Source of the DNA: Bacillus massiliigorillae
GTDB taxonomy: Bacteria; Bacillota; Bacilli; Bacillales; DSM-1321
Length of the DNA stretch: 64,000 bases
Direction of reading: 5' to 3'
NCBI RefSeq assembly: GCF_000380245.2
Contig: NZ_HG428741.1
Location: forward strand, 501,271 to 565,270
This document shows positions 8,548-17,364 of this stretch, piece by piece (within the stretch, counting starts at the first letter, position 1; each line of letters begins with the position of its first letter). The translations under genes were made by a program, and so were the position numbers. The notes under the pieces are model-generated. The model was not told the DNA's origin. It made no database searches and was given only the letters and a program-made list of their open reading frames with translations.

Positions 8548-9707
8548 TTAGAGTATTACATAAGGTACATAGTTTGGAAGCTGGGGGAATTCAAAGTTTT
8601 ATAATGAATGTTTATAGAAATATAGATAGAAGTAAAATACAGTTTGATTTCTTGGTATCAGAGATTAATGTTCCTGGTGGATATGATGATGAAATTCTTT
8701 ATTTGGGAGGTCGTATATATGAAATTCCTAATAGGAGACAGGGGGTATTAAATACTTATAGAAAATTAAATGCATTTTTTAAAGAGCACCCTAATTATAA
8801 AATTATACATGCTCATTTAAGCTCATTAACGGACGTTTCTTCTCTTAGAGTAGCTAAAAGACATAGGGTACCAGTGAGAATTGTTCACAGCCATAATATA
8901 ATGGAGGGAGGAAGTAAATTACATAAATACCTTCATCAATTGAATCAATATTCCATACAGTCATATGCAACTGACTATTTTTCATGCTCTGATTTAGCAG
9001 GCAAATGGATGTACCCGAATAATATATATCATAATCATAAATTTCATGTGGTGAATAATGGCATAGATACTGAAAAATTTATATTTAATGAAAGTGTTAG
9101 AAAGTCCGTTCGTGAAGAGTTGAACATTTTGGATAAATATGTTGTCGGACATATTGGAAGGTTTCATCCGCAAAAAAATCATGATTTTTTAATAGATATT
9201 TTTAAAGAATTACATGATCAGCAGGAAGATGCTGTACTACTCTTGGTCGGTGATGGTGACCTTAGACCAAAGATTCAAGAAAAAGTGTCTGATTTAGGAT
9301 TGAATGAAAATGTAATTTTTACTGGTGTTCGTTGCGATATCCCACAATTGCTTCAAGCAATGGATGTATTCGTTTTTCCATCTGTCTATGAAGGGTTAGG
9401 AATTGCTTTGATAGAAGCTCAGGCTTCTGGACTTAATTGTTTTACTTCAAATAAGGTAGTGCCTGCGGATGTTAACATTACAAATTTAGTGAAATTTATG
9501 GATTTAAGCAAGTCTGCAAAGCAATGGGCAAAAGAAATTTTGCTAACTAAAAATGATAAAAGGAAAATGACAAAAGAAGATATAGAAAAGGCAGGGTATG
9601 ATATTCATCAAGTTACGAAGAACTTGCAAAAATGGTATGAATTAAAAGCATTAATAGCTCCTAATAGAGAAAGAAATGAGGATATAGTGAAAGATGACTT
9701 CTCTTAA
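8544..9707 (+). CDS. Glycosyltransferase family 4 (EpsF-like)
   Basis: GT4 transferase with an N-terminal VLHKVHSLEAGGIQSFIMNVYR motif typical of EpsF/GT1 capsule enzymes, VRIVHSHN, and the C-terminal VGHIGRFHPQKNHDFLIDIFK, LLVGDGDLRPKI and DVFVFPSVYEGLGIALIEAQASGL motifs. The 387 aa are complete. It overlaps the preceding gene by 4 nt and the polymerase gene downstream by 14 nt, so translation is probably coupled across the block. Confidence 0.92.
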   Translation: MIRVLHKVHSLEAGGIQSFIMNVYRNIDRSKIQFDFLVSEINVPGGYDDEILYLGGRIYEIPNRRQGVLNTYRKLNAFFKEHPNYKIIHAHLSSLTDVSSLRVAKRHRVPVRIVHSHNIMEGGSKLHKYLHQLNQYSIQSYATDYFSCSDLAGKWMYPNNIYHNHKFHVVNNGIDTEKFIFNESVRKSVREELNILDKYVVGHIGRFHPQKNHDFLIDIFKELHDQQEDAVLLLVGDGDLRPKIQEKVSDLGLNENVIFTGVRCDIPQLLQAMDVFVFPSVYEGLGIALIEAQASGLNCFTSNKVVPADVNITNLVKFMDLSKSAKQWAKEILLTKNDKRKMTKEDIEKAGYDIHQVTKNLQKWYELKALIAPNRERNEDIVKDDFS

Positions 9708-10884
9708 CAAAGTAGTTTTATTTCTTCTTTTATCAGGAGTTTTTTTCTCGGGAAGTATATGCATGGTAGAAGAATGGCTACATTTAACTGATATTGTTTT
9801 AAGTATTTCTATGCTAGGGATATTATTTATGTATTTGTTAAACCTTAAAATAGATTTAGAAATACCTAAAGTCTTATCAATGATCTACTTCTTTTTTTTA
9901 TTATTTATTTTTATTTCTTCACTAGTGAATGGTAGTCTACAAAGTCTATTGTCTTCGTTTAGATATATATTAATATTTATAACTTTAAGCATTGTTGTTC
10001 CTAATTTATTAAAAGAGAAAACATTACCGATTTCTATGGGAGCTTTAATATGTAGTCAAATTCCTTTAATAGTATTATCATTCACGAAACAAAATCCTTT
10101 TATTGATATATATGGATATGGAGCATATTCCGGTATATTTTATAATCCAAATTCATATGGTTTGGTGGTTGCTACAATTTTCGTGGTAATATTAGGGCTT
10201 TATTATGAATTTATTGGAAGTGGAAGATATGGAATTCAATTGTTATTATTATTGTCATTATTTTCACTTTTTCTTTTAACTATATTTTCAAGTAGTAGAA
10301 CTAGTGTTACTGCTATCATTTTCATAATTATAATGTTTTTAATCTTATATGTAATTAAGAATAATGGTTTAAAGAAAATTTCAATAAAAAGAATTAGAAA
10401 TATTTTTTTGAAATGTATAGCTTCTATCTTCTGTATAGTAATTTTTATTAAAAGTAAATATTTTAATATTTTTGAAGGGAAAATATTGGAAAAATATATA
10501 AGCAAATATAATTCAGGAGATGTTTTAGACCAAAGAGGTTATATATTTTCCAATACAATTAGTGAAGCGAAACTGTTTGGATATGGTCCAGATTATTTTA
10601 CTAAAGAGTTTGGTATAGCGGCACATAATACTTTTATTAGCATTTTGGGTCAATTTGGTCTATGTGCAAGCGTATTGTTTCTTATATTATGGATGGTTCT
10701 TATAAATAAAAGTATTAAATTTTATTTTAAGAGTGAAAATCGATATAGTATGTTACCTGTTCTTATAGTGACATTTTTTCTGTTAACTTCTATTACTGAA
10801 ATCATGTTAATGAAAACAAGCATGCTATTGGGAATGATAATAATTGGCCTCATTTTTGTTGAAAGTAATTATAAAAGAAATTAA
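9694..10884 (+). CDS. Wzy-type O-antigen/polysaccharide polymerase
   Basis: Integral membrane protein of 396 aa with about ten hydrophobic helices. It carries the Wzy_C-like stretch IFYNPNSYGLVVATIF, SSSRTSVTA and a large outside loop ending GYGPDYFTKEFGIAAHNTFISILGQFG (the H-N-x-F-I motif). It joins flipped repeat units into polymer on the outer membrane face. It is the only candidate polymerase in the cluster, and wzx near 14.4 kb completes the Wzx/Wzy pathway. The coding strand is very AT-rich, as is usual for wzy genes. Confidence 0.85.
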   Translation: MTSLNKVVLFLLLSGVFFSGSICMVEEWLHLTDIVLSISMLGILFMYLLNLKIDLEIPKVLSMIYFFFLLFIFISSLVNGSLQSLLSSFRYILIFITLSIVVPNLLKEKTLPISMGALICSQIPLIVLSFTKQNPFIDIYGYGAYSGIFYNPNSYGLVVATIFVVILGLYYEFIGSGRYGIQLLLLLSLFSLFLLTIFSSSRTSVTAIIFIIIMFLILYVIKNNGLKKISIKRIRNIFLKCIASIFCIVIFIKSKYFNIFEGKILEKYISKYNSGDVLDQRGYIFSNTISEAKLFGYGPDYFTKEFGIAAHNTFISILGQFGLCASVLFLILWMVLINKSIKFYFKSENRYSMLPVLIVTFFLLTSITEIMLMKTSMLLGMIIIGLIFVESNYKRN

Positions 10885-10923
10885 TTAAATTATCGTTTTG
10901 GGTATTACAATGAGGAGGATAAG

Positions 10924-11706
10924 ATGACTAAGATTAGTATCATAGTTCCTATTTATAATATGGAAAAGTGCTTACAAAGAAGTATTGAGAGTATACAAAG
11001 ACAAATATTTCTGGATTTAGAAATTATACTAGTGAACGATGGTTCTACTGATAATAGTTTATCAATTTGCGAAGAACTTCAACAAAATGATAATCGTATA
11101 AAAGTGATTAATCAGAAGAATGAAGGTGTTTCTTCTGCTAGAAATGCAGGAATAGCAGTTGCTGATGGAGAGTATATAGGTTTTGTTGATCCAGATGATT
11201 GGATAAAACCAGAAATGTATAATAACATGTATAATTTGATGGAAAAAATACAAGCAGATATTTGTATGTGTAGTTATGTAAAAGAACAACAAGGGAAAAG
11301 TACTGCTGAGATTTTAAAGATTAATAAAACGGTATTAAAAAAGAATGAGATACCAAAAATAATTGTTGCAGATATGATAGGGAATATTAGTTTAAATAGT
11401 GGCTTACAACCAGTAATGGGGAGCGTGTGTAGGTTATTAATAAAAAAGGAATTAATAAAAAGAAACAATCTGAAATTTGAAATGGGAATTCCTTTAATGG
11501 AGGACCTTATATTTTGTGTCCAATTGTTTTTAAAAAGTGATTTGGTTTGTATTGATCGAGGACTATACTATCATTATATGATGAATTCAAATTCAGCGGT
11601 TACATCGTATAGAGCCAATATAACTTTGGTGCAAAAAGATGTATATAAGAAATTAGAATCTGTCTTAAAAGAAGAAAAGGTTTTTTTAGTGTTAAAGATA
11701 GAATGA
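10924..11706 (+). CDS. Glycosyltransferase family 2, N-terminal part of a frameshifted gene
   Basis: GT-A transferase: ISIIVPIYNMEKCLQRSIESI, VNDGSTDNSLSICEEL and the DxD-like FVDPDDWIKPEMY are all present, so the catalytic domain is intact. The frame ends early at TGA 11704-11706 right after a T7 tract (11681-11687). Adding one T gives continuous coding into the next frame (EEKVFFSVKDRMKIRY). Length without the shift is 260 aa. With it the protein is about 345 aa, the normal EpsJ/EpsH-like size. The tract reads T TTT TTA in the gene frame, a classic -1 ribosomal slippery heptamer. It may be a mutation, a phase-variable tract, recoding, or an assembly error. Confidence 0.85.
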   Translation: MTKISIIVPIYNMEKCLQRSIESIQRQIFLDLEIILVNDGSTDNSLSICEELQQNDNRIKVINQKNEGVSSARNAGIAVADGEYIGFVDPDDWIKPEMYNNMYNLMEKIQADICMCSYVKEQQGKSTAEILKINKTVLKKNEIPKIIVADMIGNISLNSGLQPVMGSVCRLLIKKELIKRNNLKFEMGIPLMEDLIFCVQLFLKSDLVCIDRGLYYHYMMNSNSAVTSYRANITLVQKDVYKKLESVLKEEKVFLVLKIE

Positions 11707-11960
11707 AAATAAGATATGTAAACTTTATTTGTGATGCAATAATAAATGAAGTTCATGAAAATAATCATAAAATGAAGAATGAAAAGATAGAATTCATAAG
11801 AAATTTATGTCGAGATAATAGGTTAAAGAGCATTTTAAAAGAAATAGACATGAAGGGGTACACCATAAGAAAAAGAATAATTCTTACTGCTTTGAAAAAT
11901 CAAATGGCTTTATTTTTATATTTATATTATAAGCTTGTTAAATACGTTAAGAAGGTTTAA
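11703..11960 (+). pseudogene. C-terminal remainder of the same GT2, shifted by one base
   Basis: An 85-codon frame continues the GT2 C-terminal helical region (VNFICDAIINEVHENNHK...). It lies in the frame reached by a -1 shift at 11681-11688. ATG 11703 overlaps the upstream stop as ATGA, so coupled re-initiation could also make it as a separate fragment. It ends with a basic hydrophobic tail (LYYKLVKYVKK), a typical membrane-anchoring end for GT2 capsule enzymes. Confidence 0.7.
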
Positions 11961-12029
11961 GAAAACCTAGAATGTGGAGTCAAAGTCATTGTGAAAATAG
12001 TTTATGTGCTTTTTAAAGAGGCTGATGAA

Positions 12030-13058
12030 ATGAAATATAAAATTAGCGTTATAATTCCAGTTTATAATGTTGCGATGTATCTATCGAAGTGTATTGATAG
12101 CGTAATTAATCAAACATATAAAAATTTAGAAATAGTATTAGTAGAAGATGGATCATCTGACGATTCTGGGGAAATATGTGATTACTACGCTTTACAAGAT
12201 AGTCGTATTAAAGTTATTCATAAAGATAATGGTGGTCTTTCCGATGCTAGAAATATAGGATTGGATTTGGCTACAGGAGATTATATAAGTTTTATAGATT
12301 CGGATGATTACATACATCAAACATTTTATGATGTATTGGTGAATTTAATCACAATAAATAATGCGGATATAGCTCAATGTGATTTTTTGAAAATATACGA
12401 AGACAATAATTGTCATAATATATGGGGGAGCAAACAGAACAATGAAAATAGTTGTGAAATCACTATATTGAATAATATTGCTGCATTAAATAACTTATAT
12501 CATCAAAACTGTGTAAGCAATGTTGTTGTTTGGAATAAAATTTATAAAAGAAATTTGTTTTCTGATATCAGATTTCCAAAGGGGAAAATTCATGAAGATG
12601 AATTTACTACGTATAAGTTATTATATAAATCAACAAAAGTCGTTATTACGTCAAATCGATTGTATTATTATTTACAAAGACCTAATAGTATTATGGGGAG
12701 GGAATTTAACACAAAGAGATTAGACGTTTTGGAAGCCTATTCTGCTCAAATATCTTTTTATGAAACTAATAATTTGTTTGAATTGAAAATTTATGCAATT
12801 GAGAAACTAGAAGGTTTATTGAGAGAGTTTATGATTGAGGTTTTAAAATCTAATATAGAAGATAAAGAACAAACTTTTCTTTACCTGGTCTATTACTATA
12901 GAAATGCCTATCATCTTTTTATTAACTATATGGATGTCAGCATTATAAAAAAATTTTTGATGGAATTATTTCATTTTAGTCCAATTTATGTGGTACGAGT
13001 ATTATGTAAGTTGTTGGACTTTAGAAAAAGTCTTTTAAAAGGATCTAAAACAACATGA
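12030..13058 (+). CDS. Glycosyltransferase family 2
   Basis: GT-A sugar transferase with ISVIIPVYNVAMYLSKCIDSVINQTY, VEDGSSDDSGEICDYYA, KDNGGLSDARNIGLDLATGDYISFIDSDDYI, and the acceptor region WNKIYKRNLF with KGKIHEDEFTTYKLLY. All family residues are intact. A GTG at 11991 is in frame, but ATG 12030 is preferred: AAAGAGG lies 8 nt upstream and the protein then begins MKYKISVIIPVYN, the usual family start. The 342-aa protein is a close relative of the split GT2 just upstream. Confidence 0.9.
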   Translation: MKYKISVIIPVYNVAMYLSKCIDSVINQTYKNLEIVLVEDGSSDDSGEICDYYALQDSRIKVIHKDNGGLSDARNIGLDLATGDYISFIDSDDYIHQTFYDVLVNLITINNADIAQCDFLKIYEDNNCHNIWGSKQNNENSCEITILNNIAALNNLYHQNCVSNVVVWNKIYKRNLFSDIRFPKGKIHEDEFTTYKLLYKSTKVVITSNRLYYYLQRPNSIMGREFNTKRLDVLEAYSAQISFYETNNLFELKIYAIEKLEGLLREFMIEVLKSNIEDKEQTFLYLVYYYRNAYHLFINYMDVSIIKKFLMELFHFSPIYVVRVLCKLLDFRKSLLKGSKTT

Positions 13059-13140
13059 ACTTCAGATGATATACGCAGAATTTTTAGTATATTTAAATAT
13101 AATTTCCCATTTTAGATTGAGGGTTAATTAAATGATTGTC

Positions 13141-13166
13141 TGTCTCAAATAGAGGCACTTTTTTTA
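13141..13166 (+). terminator. Terminator after the GT2 gene
   Basis: A 6-bp stem, TGTCTC with GAGGCA and a 5-nt loop, is followed by CTTTTTTTAT. It separates the glycosyltransferase block from galE, which therefore probably has its own promoter in 13170-13300. Confidence 0.6.
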
Positions 13167-13306
13167 TGAAGAAAAATATAGGTCAATGGATAATTGTATG
13201 ATAGTTTTGAGTTATAGGTTGTAAATATATTGTTTTTGATATTTAAGAGGTGAACTTTGGAATGAAAAATAGTGTATTAAAGAATGATATGTAGAGGAGA
13301 GGGAGA

Positions 13307-14299
13307 ATGAAAATTCTAGTAACTGGAGGAGCGGGTTACATTGGTTCTCATGCTGTGAAAGGTCTTTTAGAAAGAGGAGATGAAGTAGTAGTTGTCGATA
13401 ATCTCGAAACAGGTCATATAGAATCTATTCCGGACGATACGCCATTTTACAAAGGAGATATACGAGATTGTGATTTTCTAAGCGATGTGTTTGAAAAAGA
13501 GAATATTGAAGGTGTTATACATTTTGCAGCTCATTCACTAGTTGGTGAATCTGTGTCTAATCCTCTTAAATATTTTCATAATAATACATACGGAATGATG
13601 GTTTTGTTAGATGTAATGAAGGAAAAAAAGGTAGACAAAATTGTATTTTCATCTACTGCAGCTACTTATGGTGAGCCCAAATATATACCGATTATGGAAG
13701 AGACCCCGACAAATCCAACTAATCCATATGGCGAATCAAAATTAATGATGGAAAAAATGATGAAATGGGCGGATGAAGCATACGGAATTCGTTATGTTTC
13801 ACTTCGTTATTTTAACGTTGCTGGTGCTAGCTTAGATGGTGAAATAGGGGAAAATCATCAAATTGAAACTCATATAATTCCTTTAATATTACAAACAGCA
13901 TTAGGGTTAAGAGAAAATATGACTATTTTTGGTGATGATTATGACACAGAAGATGGCACTTGTATTCGTGATTATATTCATGTGGTTGATTTGGTGGAAG
14001 CGCATATTTTAGCTTTGGAATATTTGATGAAAGGTAACCAAAGTATTATTTTAAATTTAGGTAGTGGAAATGGCTATTCTGTGAAAGAACTTATTGATAC
14101 TGCAAAGAAAGTAACGGGATTATCTATACATGTAGTTCAAGGCGGAAGAAGAGTAGGGGATCCAAGTAGATTAATTGCATCTAGTGAAAAAGCTAAAGCA
14201 GTTTTAGGTTGGAATCCTCAATATACAAACATTCAAGAGATTATTGAGACTGCGTGGAATTGGCATAAAGCTCATCCAAATGGATATAGCAATAAATAA
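13307..14299 (+). CDS. galE: UDP-glucose 4-epimerase
   Basis: Interconverts UDP-glucose and UDP-galactose (or the GlcNAc/GalNAc pair), supplying precursors for the cluster. The SDR cofactor motif TGGAGYIGSH is at residues 5-14. The catalytic S and YxxxK are in SSTAATYGEPK and NPYGESK. RYFNVAGAS and RDYIHVVDL are typical GalE segments. The 330 aa are standard. AGGAGAGGGAG precedes the ATG. It is flanked by terminators on both sides and so forms its own transcription unit. Confidence 0.95.
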   Translation: MKILVTGGAGYIGSHAVKGLLERGDEVVVVDNLETGHIESIPDDTPFYKGDIRDCDFLSDVFEKENIEGVIHFAAHSLVGESVSNPLKYFHNNTYGMMVLLDVMKEKKVDKIVFSSTAATYGEPKYIPIMEETPTNPTNPYGESKLMMEKMMKWADEAYGIRYVSLRYFNVAGASLDGEIGENHQIETHIIPLILQTALGLRENMTIFGDDYDTEDGTCIRDYIHVVDLVEAHILALEYLMKGNQSIILNLGSGNGYSVKELIDTAKKVTGLSIHVVQGGRRVGDPSRLIASSEKAKAVLGWNPQYTNIQEIIETAWNWHKAHPNGYSNK

Positions 14300-14347
14300 T
14301 ACAGAAATTTTAATCTAATAATTATTGTTTAAATCAATAAAAATGTT

Positions 14348-14380
14348 AAGTCTGTTGGTTAGTAACAGGCTTATTTTGTT
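14348..14380 (+). terminator. Terminator after galE
   Basis: A 9-bp stem (14348-14356 with 14364-14372, one G-T pair) has a 7-nt loop followed by ATTTTGTTT. Confidence 0.65.
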
Positions 14381-14440
14381 TGGATTAAATAATTCTAATA
14401 CTATTTGTTGAAGGATTAGATTTAGATTGGGGACTTTAAA

Positions 14441-15886
14441 TTGAGTGTAAAGAAAAATTATATCTATACATTATTTTATCAATTATTAAATATTGCATTC
14501 CCCTTAATTACAGTGCCGTATGTTTCTAGAGTGTTAGGTGCTAACGGTGTAGGAACTTATGCTTTTACAGATTCCCTTGTTCAATATTTTATACTGTTTG
14601 GTATGTTAGGTATTGCTACTTATGGAAGTAGAATAATTGCGACAGTAAGAGATCATAAAGAAAAATTAAGTCAAACATTTCTTAGCTTATATGCATTGCA
14701 ATTAACTATGACAGCTCTTTGTATAATTCTATATCTATTATTTACATACTATGGGTCGTTTACTCATAAAACAATTATGTATATTCAAGGAATCGCTTTA
14801 TTATCGTCCTTAGTAGATTGTACATGGTTCTTTAGTGGATTGGAAAAGTTTAAACAAATTGTCATTAGAAACACGATTGTTAGGTTTTTAAGTTTGTTCT
14901 TACTGTTTCTTCTTGTAAAAACATCTAATGACTTACCTATCTATACTGTGATAATGACTGGGACTACATTCATTGGTCAAATGGTTCTTTGGTTTGGAAT
15001 GAAGAATTATATAAGATTAATACCAATAAAAATAATGGATATATTGGTACACTTTAAACCAATTATCACTTACTTTGTTCCACAGATAGCTATTCAAATA
15101 TATTTTGTTTTAAACAAAACGATGATAGGTATATTCTCGACTGAAAGTGAAGTAGGGATATTTGATTATGCCGATAAGATTTTGAAGGTTAGTTTGGCGT
15201 TTATAACTTCTTTAGGAACAATCATGCTACCTAAAATGGCATATATTTTTAGTAATGGAAAGATTGAAGAAGTTAGAAAGTATATGTTTAAATCATTAGA
15301 TTTCTCTAGTTTTATAGCTATACCAATAATGTTGGGACTGATGGGTATTTCAAGTGAGTTTATACCATGGTATTTAGGGGAGGAATTTAAAAAATCCATT
15401 ACTGTTCTATTAATCATAAGTCCTACTATATTTTTTATGGCATGGAGCGGCGTTTTTGGCACCCAGTATATGTTAGCTGTAGGTAGAATGAAACCATATA
15501 CCTTATCCGTATATGGAGGGGCGATTGTGAATTTTATCCTCAATCTATTATTTATTAATCGGTATGGAGCGATAGGTGCCTCAATTGGAACATTATTTGC
15601 TGAGTTTTTTGTTATGATTGTTCAATTAATTGCAATTAGGGAGCAAATTGAATTTAAGAAAATATTTTTTAAGGTATTCCATTATGGATGGGCAGGCACA
15701 GTAATGTTTTTGGTAGTTAGAATAATAGGCAGCTTTTTCGGAGTAAAAATTAGTACTACTATCCTTCAAATTGTAGCAGGAGCGCTAACTTATTTATCAC
15801 TAATCCTTATCATAGAATCGATTAAGAGAGAAGGGTTACTTTTAAATGAGTTAAAACGACTAATAGATGGTTATAAACAAACATAA
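14441..15886 (+). CDS. Wzx-type polysaccharide flippase
   Basis: Membrane transporter of the MOP/PST family that flips lipid-linked repeat units outward. The 481-aa protein has about 12-14 hydrophobic helices and the family start NYIYTLFYQLLNIAFPLITVPYVSRVLG, followed by GTYAFTDSLVQYF. The start is TTG with GGGGACT about 8 nt upstream. It pairs with the Wzy polymerase at 9.7 kb. It is the last gene of the cluster, followed by a strong terminator shared with ispH on the other strand. Confidence 0.93.
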   Translation: MSVKKNYIYTLFYQLLNIAFPLITVPYVSRVLGANGVGTYAFTDSLVQYFILFGMLGIATYGSRIIATVRDHKEKLSQTFLSLYALQLTMTALCIILYLLFTYYGSFTHKTIMYIQGIALLSSLVDCTWFFSGLEKFKQIVIRNTIVRFLSLFLLFLLVKTSNDLPIYTVIMTGTTFIGQMVLWFGMKNYIRLIPIKIMDILVHFKPIITYFVPQIAIQIYFVLNKTMIGIFSTESEVGIFDYADKILKVSLAFITSLGTIMLPKMAYIFSNGKIEEVRKYMFKSLDFSSFIAIPIMLGLMGISSEFIPWYLGEEFKKSITVLLIISPTIFFMAWSGVFGTQYMLAVGRMKPYTLSVYGGAIVNFILNLLFINRYGAIGASIGTLFAEFFVMIVQLIAIREQIEFKKIFFKVFHYGWAGTVMFLVVRIIGSFFGVKISTTILQIVAGALTYLSLILIIESIKREGLLLNELKRLIDGYKQT

Positions 15887-15919
15887 GATGACAAGAAAAG
15901 AAATATATGATAATTAAAT

Positions 15920-15955
15920 AAAGTCCAAAGATGTAAGCATCTTTGGACTTTATTT
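15920..15955. terminator. Bidirectional terminator between wzx and ispH
   Basis: A perfect 14-bp stem (15920-15933 with 15938-15951) has a TAAG loop and A/T runs on both sides. It serves the convergent genes and marks the right border of the polysaccharide cluster. Confidence 0.88.
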
Positions 15956-15968
15956 TCGATGAAACTTG

Positions 15969-16922
15969 TTACTTCGTCTCTACATTCTTCTTCACCTTAG
16001 GCAAAATCTTACTCAAGGGAACTTTCTTTTCACCTTTCCAAGTAGAAGAATCATTACGATCAAATTGCTCTAAGAATAGAATAACTTCTCGAGTAATCGG
16101 TGTCGGTGTAGAAGCACCAGCAGTCACTGCCACCGTCTCAACATCCATCAGCCATTCAGGATTAATCTCACTCACATCAGCCACACGATAAGCTTTTGTG
16201 CCTGCAATCTCTTCAGAAACTTGTGCTAAGCGATTGCTATTATTACTTCGTGGATCACCAACAACAATAAGTAAGTCCGCTTCACCTGCTTGCTCAGCAA
16301 CAGCTTCTTGTCTCGTTTGAGTAGCATTGCAGATTTCTTTATGAACCTCTGTTTGCGGATAGATTTTTTGAATTCTCTCCATAAGCACTTGAACGTCCCA
16401 TTGACTCATTGTTGTTTGGTTCGTTACGATGATTTTAGAATCACCTAAATTCAAGTTTTCTACATCTTGTAGATTTTCTACTAGATGGACAACATCAGGA
16501 GCAACTCCCACTGCACCTTCTGGCTCAGGATGCCCTTTCTTTCCTATATAAATAATGTGATAGCCTTCCGCTTTTTTCTCGCGGATTAAATCATGAGTTA
16601 CCGTAACATCAGGGCATGTTGCATCAATTGTTACAAGTCCTCGTTCCTCCGCGATTTTTCGTACCTCAGGTGAAACACCATGAGCAGTGAAAATAACCGT
16701 TCCTTTTTCAACTTGATTGATAATCTCTGTACGATTTTTTCCATCTAGCGTAATGATACCATCTTCTTCAAAGGCATCTGTTACGTGAGCGTTATGAACT
16801 AACATTCCAAGTATATAAATTGGTCGTGGTAATGATTTATCTAAAGCAGCATTTCGCGCAATAACCATAGCATCTACAACTCCATAGCAGTAGCCACGTG
16901 GAGAAATTTTGATTACTTTCAT
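15969..16922 (-). CDS. ispH: 4-hydroxy-3-methylbut-2-enyl diphosphate reductase
   Basis: Last step of the MEP isoprenoid pathway: reduces HMBPP to IPP and DMAPP using a [4Fe-4S] cluster. The three cluster cysteines are visible: C12 in GYCYGVVDA, C103 in DATCPDVT and C198 in EICNATQTRQEA. The family segments TAHGVSP, GHPEPEG and TAGASTP are present. The 317 aa are normal. GGAGG lies just before the start on the minus strand. ispG, the preceding enzyme of the same pathway, is 14 kb away in the same window. Confidence 0.97.
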   Translation of the reverse strand: MKVIKISPRGYCYGVVDAMVIARNAALDKSLPRPIYILGMLVHNAHVTDAFEEDGIITLDGKNRTEIINQVEKGTVIFTAHGVSPEVRKIAEERGLVTIDATCPDVTVTHDLIREKKAEGYHIIYIGKKGHPEPEGAVGVAPDVVHLVENLQDVENLNLGDSKIIVTNQTTMSQWDVQVLMERIQKIYPQTEVHKEICNATQTRQEAVAEQAGEADLLIVVGDPRSNNSNRLAQVSEEIAGTKAYRVADVSEINPEWLMDVETVAVTAGASTPTPITREVILFLEQFDRNDSSTWKGEKKVPLSKILPKVKKNVETK

Positions 16923-17040
16923 AATGAACCTCCTTCATAAAAAGCACATAGTGCACTATAGCCTATTATATAGAACGATTAAAAACTTTACAAAGAAGTT
17001 AATGCCTACATGAAGGAGGTAAGTATATTTTTTTGTGTGA

Positions 17041-17208
17041 TGTCTAACCTTACACCTGCCACGCTCGGAAATAAGCCAATTCGTTTTGAAAACCAAGAGC
17101 GGGTTTTCAAGAACGAATCGTCTTATTTCTGCCGTGTAGCTCTTTTTCGATTGGAAGTAAAACAGGAAGTATATTCATTAATCAAAAAAGACCGGTGACG
17201 GTTTTTCT
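17041..17208. repeat. 168-bp palindromic repeat, copy A
   Basis: Full copy of a dispersed element. It begins TGTCTAACCTTACACCTG and contains a long hairpin: outer arm near 17056-17075 with 17122-17140, inner arm ATTCGTT.TTGAAAACC with GGGTTTTCAAGAACGAAT. It ends in the mini-palindrome GACCGGTGACGGTTTTTCT. The same order recurs at 45697 and 59050 with 167-169 bp length. It may belong to the bcr-type repeats reported from the B. cereus group, but I cannot match it to a named family from memory. Confidence 0.88.
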
Positions 17209-17210
17209 TA

Positions 17211-17362
17211 TTGTCCAGCTTCAGCGCCCAGCTCCTAGTATGCTTCGCCATCCACCCTACGATAAGTCAACATCGAATCACCTAGCGTCTCTTCGTGTTT
17301 TCTTTATCTCGGTTTGAGGGCTCCGGCATATACGGAGCTAAGCAGGGCGCTTGCGCTTTTCT
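17211..17362. repeat. Second, GC-richer folded intergenic repeat
   Basis: A 150-bp GC-rich stretch runs from TTGTCCAGCTTCAGCGCCC to GGGCGCTTGCGCTTTTC. Its ends pair: GCGCCC (17224-17229) with GGGCGC (17345-17350), and AGCTCC (17230-17235) with GGAGCT (17334-17339). From general knowledge, elements of the 'CAGCGCC...GGCGCTTGCGCTTTTC' kind are common between Bacillus genes. Only one copy is in this window. It abuts the 168-bp repeat and sits just after the vrrA stop codon. Confidence 0.6.
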
Positions 17363-17364
17363 TA

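Noticed and set aside
17010..17198. 62-codon frame with a good ribosome site over repeat copy A
   Set aside because: Its residues (SNLTPATLGNKP...) recur in copy C only because the DNA repeat does. The changes between copies follow stem pairing rather than codon position, so it is not a protein gene.
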